DNA from: Parvularcula sp.
GTDB lineage: Bacteria > Pseudomonadota > Alphaproteobacteria > Caulobacterales > Parvularculaceae
Reading direction: 5' to 3'
NCBI GenBank assembly: GCA_003506635.1
Contig: DNZB01000155.1
Coordinates: 1 to 8,669 of the forward strand
Length of the DNA: 8,669 bases
Below the pieces are notes generated by a model. It made no database searches, was not told where the DNA came from, and saw nothing but the letters and a program-made list of their open reading frames with translations. How positions within the stretch are numbered: position 1 is the first letter of the stretch; every line of letters begins with the position of its first letter. Position numbers and translations under genes: made by a program. Below are positions 4,823-8,669 of the stretch, piece after piece.

Positions 4823-6238
4823 GTGCGCGAGAACAAAGGCAGCGCCCTCGGTGATATCGCCGCCGCCCGGCCGCTGCTCGCCTCAAGCCTCGTCGCTTGC
4901 GGCCTGACGGCGCTCGCTGCGACCGCTTTTCGCGGCGCGCCTTCGTCTTTTGCGATGGTTTCTTACGCCTATCTTGCCGCGCTCGCGGTGATGACGGCGG
5001 CCCCGGCGGCGATCGCTTCTCTGGCGCCGCGCAATTTCTGGCTGCGGCTTTTTTATGCGGGCGTCGCGGCGGGGCTCATTCTCGCGGGGCGCCGCATCGC
5101 CATGCAGTCGGGCTTTCATCCTGGATCCTTCCGGACGGATATCGCGCTCGCCGGCGCGGCAGCGGCGACGCTTTTCTTGTCGCTGGGCGCGCCGCTCTGG
5201 CGGGGCGGCCTGCGGCTGGCGCTTGTCGGCCTTGGCGCGGTCGTTCTCGGCGCGGCGGGGGGACTTTCCGTCATTGCGCTTGAAGCGGCGCGGTCAGGAT
5301 CGGCGCCGGCGGCGGGCGCAGCGCTCGGGCTCGCCTCCGCTTCGGGCGCGGCGCTCAGCGTCATCATGGCGGCCGGTTACGCCGGCGCCTTCGCGTTCGG
5401 CGCTGATGGGCGCGAGGCGGCGGGCCGCGCCGCGCAAGGCGCCGCCGCGCCGGGACTTTTCGTGCTCGCGCTCTCAACGCTTGCGCTCGCTGCGAGCGCC
5501 TTTGTCACGGACGAACAGGCCGGCGCCGCGGCGATCGTCGCCTCGGGCGCAGTCGCCGCCGCTCTTGTGAGCGCGATCGTGATGGGCGCGGGCGCGCTGG
5601 CGCTGAAGGTCCCGAGCGAGGCGATCGCGCTCGAAGAAAACCGGCGCCGCGCGGCGTTGAGGCCGCTTCTGCAGGCCTTGCGCGCGGTCGGTCCGCCAAG
5701 CGCGTCGATCGCGGCGAGCGCGATCTTTCTCATTCTCACCGTCGTCGCCGGCTTCGACGCGCCCTCGGCCGCGACGATCGCCGAAATCGCGGTCATTCTC
5801 GCCGCGTTTTCGGCGGCGTTGATCGTCTTCGTATCGGTGAGGACCGCGCTGCTTCTCGTCCTTATGCTGATCATTGCGAGCCGGCTGACGGTCTGGGGCG
5901 TGGAGCAGCTGTTCGCCGAGGCGCCGTCGGAAAGCGCCCGAGTTATCGCTCTCGCGCTCGACGCGCTTCTTTTTTCACGCCTCGCACTCGCCTGGCGCGA
6001 CAACCGCAATCCGCGCCGCAAGGCGCTCGACGTGACGCAGCGTGCGATCACGGAGGGATTTTTCAGCTATGCGGCGGCGAGCGTTCTCGCTGTCGCGACG
6101 CTCGCCGCGCCCGAAGCCGCGGGACTTTGGGACGGCGGGGCGGACGCGGCGCTGATTGCGGCGGCGATGGCGGTGATCGGAGGGCTCGCCGCGCCGGCGC
6201 TGATGACGGCGATGGGCGCGGTCTTCGGTCGTGACTGA
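4823..6238 (+). CDS. Alanine-rich polytopic membrane protein of unknown function
   Basis: I do not recognise a characterised family. The 471-residue product is extremely rich in Ala, Gly and Leu and shows about 13-14 hydrophobic segments, so it is an inner-membrane protein. The first cluster of eight spans roughly residues 18-258. A basic, probably cytoplasmic loop follows (about 259-295, with EENRRRAALRPLLQALRAV). A second cluster of five or six covers about 296-465, broken by another charged stretch (WRDNRNPRRKALDVTQRA). This two-bundle layout resembles transporters or membrane enzymes, but no signature motif is seen. The GTG start at 4823 has a good ribosome binding site. It probably shares a transcript with DUF3126. 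Its TGA stop directly abuts the stop of the convergent gene. Confidence 0.75.
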   Translation: MRENKGSALGDIAAARPLLASSLVACGLTALAATAFRGAPSSFAMVSYAYLAALAVMTAAPAAIASLAPRNFWLRLFYAGVAAGLILAGRRIAMQSGFHPGSFRTDIALAGAAAATLFLSLGAPLWRGGLRLALVGLGAVVLGAAGGLSVIALEAARSGSAPAAGAALGLASASGAALSVIMAAGYAGAFAFGADGREAAGRAAQGAAAPGLFVLALSTLALAASAFVTDEQAGAAAIVASGAVAAALVSAIVMGAGALALKVPSEAIALEENRRRAALRPLLQALRAVGPPSASIAASAIFLILTVVAGFDAPSAATIAEIAVILAAFSAALIVFVSVRTALLLVLMLIIASRLTVWGVEQLFAEAPSESARVIALALDALLFSRLALAWRDNRNPRRKALDVTQRAITEGFFSYAAASVLAVATLAAPEAAGLWDGGADAALIAAAMAVIGGLAAPALMTAMGAVFGRD

Positions 6239-6982
6239 TCAGCGCGCCTCAAGGCCCGCGACAAACTTGCGGACTTCGGCGTCTATCTTGCGCCACTCGG
6301 CGAGATAGGGGCGCTTGAAACGATAGGTCAGCGTCACGTCATTGCTCAATTCCAATTCGCGCCAGCATTCGGGCGAGGGGAGGTCGTCGCGCTGCTTGTA
6401 GCAGAAGAGCGCGATCACCTCGCCTTCAGCGCTCTCGCCGAGGAAAAGCTCGGTGTCCGAGTAGCCGCTCGTCGGAACATTGGCGCGCTGCTCTTTGAAG
6501 TCGTATTTGATGAGATTAAAGGGGGTGCGCGCGCCGCGCTGATCGATCGTCTGCGGCATGTAAAGAATGTCGATGCGCTCGCGCTCGCTGAAGGGCGAAG
6601 TGCGCCGCGCGATGAGCATGTCGATGCGGCGGGTGTCGGGCGCGTTTTCGATGAAATCCTCGCGGCGCGAGGGCGCATAGCCGGAAAGCGTCGGCCACAG
6701 CGCGTAAAGCCAGACCTCTTCGCGCGGGCCGCCGCGCCGGTCGCGCGGATAAACAGTGTAGTTCGCCGGAAAGGCGAATTTCGTGTCGCCGACGGTGACT
6801 GCGATCGCTTCTTCGCTGATCGCAGGGCTCGGCACATTGCCGCCGATCTCATCGACGCTTGGCCCGACATAATAATACAGGAAAACAGCGCACAAGATCA
6901 GCGTCGCCAGGAAAATCCCTAGCGGATAGCGCCAGCTTGATTCCTGGCGGATTTCCTCGCCGCCGACACCGTAATTGGACAT
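6239..6982 (-). CDS. Conserved hypothetical membrane-anchored protein
   Basis: The 247-residue protein has a short cytoplasmic N-terminus, one strong membrane helix (about residues 19-40, PLGIFLATLILCAVFLYYY) and a soluble, probably periplasmic domain of about 200 residues. That domain contains regular beta-rich sequence (AVTVGDTKFAFPANYTVYP, EVWLYALWPTLSGY, IDILYMPQTI, LTYRFKRPYLAEWRKID) and two cysteines (in LFCYK and SPECW) that could form a disulfide. I recognise no named domain. The coherent sequence, codon use and start at ATG 6982 make it a real gene. The ribosome binding site is poor. It converges on the polytopic membrane-protein gene with no intergenic base, and it is preceded by about 120 bp before phoH. 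Confidence 0.78.
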   Translation of the reverse strand: MSNYGVGGEEIRQESSWRYPLGIFLATLILCAVFLYYYVGPSVDEIGGNVPSPAISEEAIAVTVGDTKFAFPANYTVYPRDRRGGPREEVWLYALWPTLSGYAPSRREDFIENAPDTRRIDMLIARRTSPFSERERIDILYMPQTIDQRGARTPFNLIKYDFKEQRANVPTSGYSDTELFLGESAEGEVIALFCYKQRDDLPSPECWRELELSNDVTLTYRFKRPYLAEWRKIDAEVRKFVAGLEAR

Positions 6983-7105
6983 GGGCTCTGGACCGCTAAC
7001 CGCAAGAATGGGAAGGCGATGCCTAGCATGTCCACGCGGCTGGCGGCAACGCGGCCAGCCTGTGGTACGCGCGCGGCGGCCCCCAAATCCTGGCTGTTCG
7101 CGCCG

Positions 7106-7894
7106 CTAAAGCGCGTCGATCATCTCGGCGACAAGCGGATGACGCACGACGTCGCAGCGTGAAAAGCGCACGACCGACACCTGCTCGACCGCGCCGAGGC
7201 GCGTGATCACCTCTTCAAGGCCCGACATGCCGGGGAGAAGGTCCGTCTGCGCCGGATCGCCGGTTACGACCATGGTCGAATTCCACCCAAGGCGCGTAAG
7301 CAGCATCTTTAGCTGGCCATAGGTGCAGTTCTGCGCCTCGTCGATGACGACATAGGCGTTGTTGAGCGTCCGCCCCCGCATATAGGCGATCGGAGCAATC
7401 TCGATGACGCTCTCGGCCATCAACGATTTCAGCCGCTTGCCGGAGAGGCGGTCGCACAGCGCGTCATAGAGCGGACGAAGATAGGGGGAGAGTTTTTCCG
7501 CCATGTCGCCCGGCAGGAAGCCGAGGCTTTCGCCCGCTTCGACCGCGGGTCGCGACAGTACGATCCGGCGCACACGACCTGATTCGAGCGCCTCGACGCC
7601 CTTGGCGACGGCAAGATAAGTCTTGCCCGTGCCTGCTGCGCCGGCCGCGAAGACGAGGGGGGAACGGTCGATCGCCTCCATCATGGCGGCCTGCGCGTCA
7701 TTTTGCGGACGGATGTTCTTTCGATATTTGGTTTCACGCTCCTCATTCGCTCCCTGGTGGACGCCGAGCGGCGACCAGGCCGGCTCGTCGAACAGGCGGC
7801 GGACATTGTCGCCGTAACGGCTCTCCTCTTGCTGACCCTGATACTCGTGTGCCGTACGTTGGCGGCGGCGGGCCTGAGCGGAGCGTTTCGCCAT
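7106..7894 (-). CDS. phoH: PhoH family ATPase
   Basis: PhoH proteins are cytoplasmic P-loop ATPases of the helicase-like superfamily; a role in RNA metabolism is suggested for relatives but the exact task is unsettled. The 262-residue product shows Walker A GAAGTGKT (85-92), followed by RIVLSRPAVEAGESLGFLPGD, the Walker B VVIDEAQN (182-189) and sensor-like VVTGDPAQTDL. The region before the ATPase core is basic and low in structure (MAKRSAQARRRQRTAHEY), and neither a PIN nor a KH-like domain is present, so it is a short PhoH rather than PhoL/YbeZ or PhoH2. I chose ATG at 7894 because AAGGAG lies six bases upstream; a TTG one codon earlier is less likely. About 390 bp without a convincing gene lie upstream. 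Confidence 0.95.
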   Translation of the reverse strand: MAKRSAQARRRQRTAHEYQGQQEESRYGDNVRRLFDEPAWSPLGVHQGANEERETKYRKNIRPQNDAQAAMMEAIDRSPLVFAAGAAGTGKTYLAVAKGVEALESGRVRRIVLSRPAVEAGESLGFLPGDMAEKLSPYLRPLYDALCDRLSGKRLKSLMAESVIEIAPIAYMRGRTLNNAYVVIDEAQNCTYGQLKMLLTRLGWNSTMVVTGDPAQTDLLPGMSGLEEVITRLGAVEQVSVVRFSRCDVVRHPLVAEMIDAL

Positions 7895-7900
7895 CAATAT

Positions 7901-7906
7901 CTCCTT
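7901..7906 (-). promoter_or_regulatory. Ribosome binding site of phoH
   Basis: On the minus strand AAGGAG is followed by six bases and ATG 7894. This is the strongest ribosome binding site in the window and fixes the phoH start. Confidence 0.8.
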
Positions 7907-8285
7907 CTATGGCGCTGGAGCCGCGCCGCCGGGAGCCGGTCGGGCGCAGCGGACGAGAACGATGGAACGAGGTCGAGCGGCAAGGCGGAAGCGGCCGGGC
8001 CGCAACGTAGCGTGACAGGGGTTGTCGATGCGCATCCGGTCCCCGGCGAGGGTGACGCCAAACTCACTCGAAGGGAACGCTATGGGCGTTTGTAGCCGGG
8101 CGCGAGAGGTGAGGGGGAGATTTCGCAGAAGTGTCGCGAAAATGACTCTGAGGGCGCCGGGCGCGCCCCATAGGCGAATCGCGCCGAAGGGCCGGATCGT
8201 TTGACGCTCCGGCAGCAGCATTGTTCTGCGCGGGCGCCCTTCGAGACGCGCGTGAAGTCGCGTGTTCTACGGGATGAGGGGAGGT
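7907..8285. other. Region without a convincing gene between phoH and the right-edge gene
   Basis: About 380 bp. A minus-strand frame of 104 codons (7907-8221) is open here, but its product is Arg/Pro/Ala-rich without recognisable structure and I do not accept it as a gene. Two inverted repeats are visible: TTTCGC/GCGAAA (8121-8141, 9-bp spacer) and GCCGGA/TCCGGC (8191-8213, 11-bp spacer). No clear promoter, terminator T-run or tRNA is seen. The region should hold the promoter for phoH and the 3' end of the right-edge transcript. Confidence 0.45.
8121..8141. repeat. Short inverted repeat TTTCGC-N9-GCGAAA
   Basis: Exact 6-bp arms separated by nine bases lie in the long intergenic region upstream of phoH. 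The spacing is close to two helical turns and would suit a dimeric DNA-binding protein, but six-base arms arise by chance fairly often. Confidence 0.25.
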
Positions 8286-8669
8286 TCAGCGCTTGCCGTG
8301 GACGAAGGCGGCGGAAATTTTCGAGTGCGCTTCGGGCGCGTAATTCTGCCAGGAGGTCCGCCCGTTGGTCGCATCGACGACGAACAGGGATTCATTCGGA
8401 CGCAGGTAAGGCGCGACGGCGTTCCTGACGCCGATTGCGGTCAGCGCGCAGTTGACCGCCCAGACGTTTTCGGCGAGGCGGAACGCGCTGCCGAGGCTGT
8501 GCAACGCAGGTTCAATGCGGCTCGCCGCGGCGCTGACGACGTCGAAGACAAGGACGAAATTCGCCTGGCCGGTCTGCTCCGTGGACGAATGGTTTTGGCC
8601 AGCGCCGCCGAAGGGTTTCGGCCGGCGCGGCTCGTTTGGTTTTGCGGCGCGCCCATCCGCGTTCGCGGC
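8286..8669 (-). CDS. C-terminal part of an unknown protein, possibly Cas2/SinR-like ferredoxin fold (5' end outside window)
   Basis: The minus-strand frame is open from the window edge to a stop at 8286-8288, giving 127 residues without a start methionine, so the gene begins beyond the window. The visible N-terminal half is a Pro/Lys/Arg/Gly-rich linker (AKPNEPRRPKPFGGAGQ). A compact domain of about 90 residues follows: strand NFVLVFDV, helix RIEPALHSLGSAF, strand NVWAVNC, helix AIGVRNAVAPYL, strand ESLFVVDATNG, then TSWQNYAPEAHSKI. This beta-alpha-beta-beta-alpha-beta order and the LFVVDATN wording resemble small Cas2/SinR-like proteins. No cas genes are present. That the frame codes is well supported by its codon pattern and coherent domain; the fold call is tentative. 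A TTG at 8504 would cut the domain in half and is not a credible start. Confidence 0.65.
   Translation of the reverse strand, partial: AANADGRAAKPNEPRRPKPFGGAGQNHSSTEQTGQANFVLVFDVVSAAASRIEPALHSLGSAFRLAENVWAVNCALTAIGVRNAVAPYLRPNESLFVVDATNGRTSWQNYAPEAHSKISAAFVHGKR

Noticed and set aside
5377..6051. Minus-strand open frame of 224 codons opposite the membrane protein
   Set aside because: Ala/Ser/Arg-rich shadow of a very GC-rich gene; the plus strand has the ribosome binding site and a coherent set of membrane helices.
5009..6808. Repeated GCGATCGC octamers, resembling the HIP1 element of cyanobacteria
   Set aside because: Only a few copies are seen in coding DNA, and they are explained by Ala/Ile/Asp codon choice in GC-rich sequence.
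7038..7060. GGCTGGC/GCCAGCC inverted repeat downstream of phoH considered as a terminator
   Set aside because: Seven-base arms with a nine-base loop but no following T-run on the minus strand, and it starts about 45 bases after the stop. Not enough to call.
7907..8221. Minus-strand open frame of 104 codons upstream of phoH
   Set aside because: The product is Arg/Pro/Ala-rich with no coherent secondary structure or recognised family, there is no clear ribosome binding site, and its stop touches the phoH ribosome binding site. Long open frames are common by chance at this GC content.
8441..8656. Second minus-strand open frame at the right edge
   Set aside because: It overlaps in another frame the better-supported partial gene at 8286-8669, and its product is Ser/Arg-rich without domain character, as expected of a shadow.
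1..8669. CRISPR array, insertion sequence or attachment site
   Set aside because: I looked for regularly spaced direct repeats, transposase or integrase coding and a duplicated tRNA end, and saw none. The tRNA end at the left edge lies at the 5' side, away from the usual 3' integration site.

Overview
The window looks like a chromosomal segment of a GC-rich alphaproteobacterium, probably of the order Hyphomicrobiales. This rests on the base and codon composition, a short single-domain QueF, a DUF3126 protein, the style of the CysE and PhoH proteins, and a FixK/FNR-type site. The genus cannot be fixed from sequence alone. I see no insertion sequence, CRISPR array or phage gene. Most of the region is housekeeping or conserved hypothetical genes.

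Left part (1-2971). The 5' end of a tRNA gene runs leftward out of the window and has a near-consensus sigma-70 promoter. Divergent from it is a compact rightward cluster: queF (preQ0 reductase, queuosine pathway), a secreted divergent cyclophilin, a Nudix hydrolase and cysE (serine O-acetyltransferase). The gaps are 4 bp, a 4 bp overlap and 8 bp, so the four are probably co-transcribed. The short queF leader holds two overlapping inverted repeats that could form competing hairpins or a pseudoknot.

Middle part (2972-4801). A membrane cytochrome b561-type gene lies behind a perfect FNR/FixK box. It converges on a leftward gene for a PCu(A)C copper-chaperone lipoprotein, with a 9-bp perfect inverted repeat at the end of the chaperone gene. 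Across a divergent intergenic region with a second perfect inverted repeat lies a rightward DUF3126 gene. Together this reads as a small redox/copper module set between cysE and DUF3126.

Right part (4580-8669). DUF3126 is followed at close range by a very alanine-rich polytopic membrane protein of unknown function. Its stop codon directly abuts the stop codon of a convergent, single-anchor conserved protein. Further right come a leftward phoH-type ATPase gene, about 390 bp without a convincing gene, and the C-terminal part of a leftward gene that runs off the window. The visible end of that protein resembles the small ferredoxin-fold Cas2/SinR-like family, joined to a Pro/Lys/Arg-rich linker. 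This is a tentative fold-level guess.

The points most worth a second look are the queF leader structure, the FixK-box cytochrome next to a copper chaperone, the queuosine-gene/cyclophilin/Nudix/cysE cluster, and the Cas2-like partial protein at the right edge.
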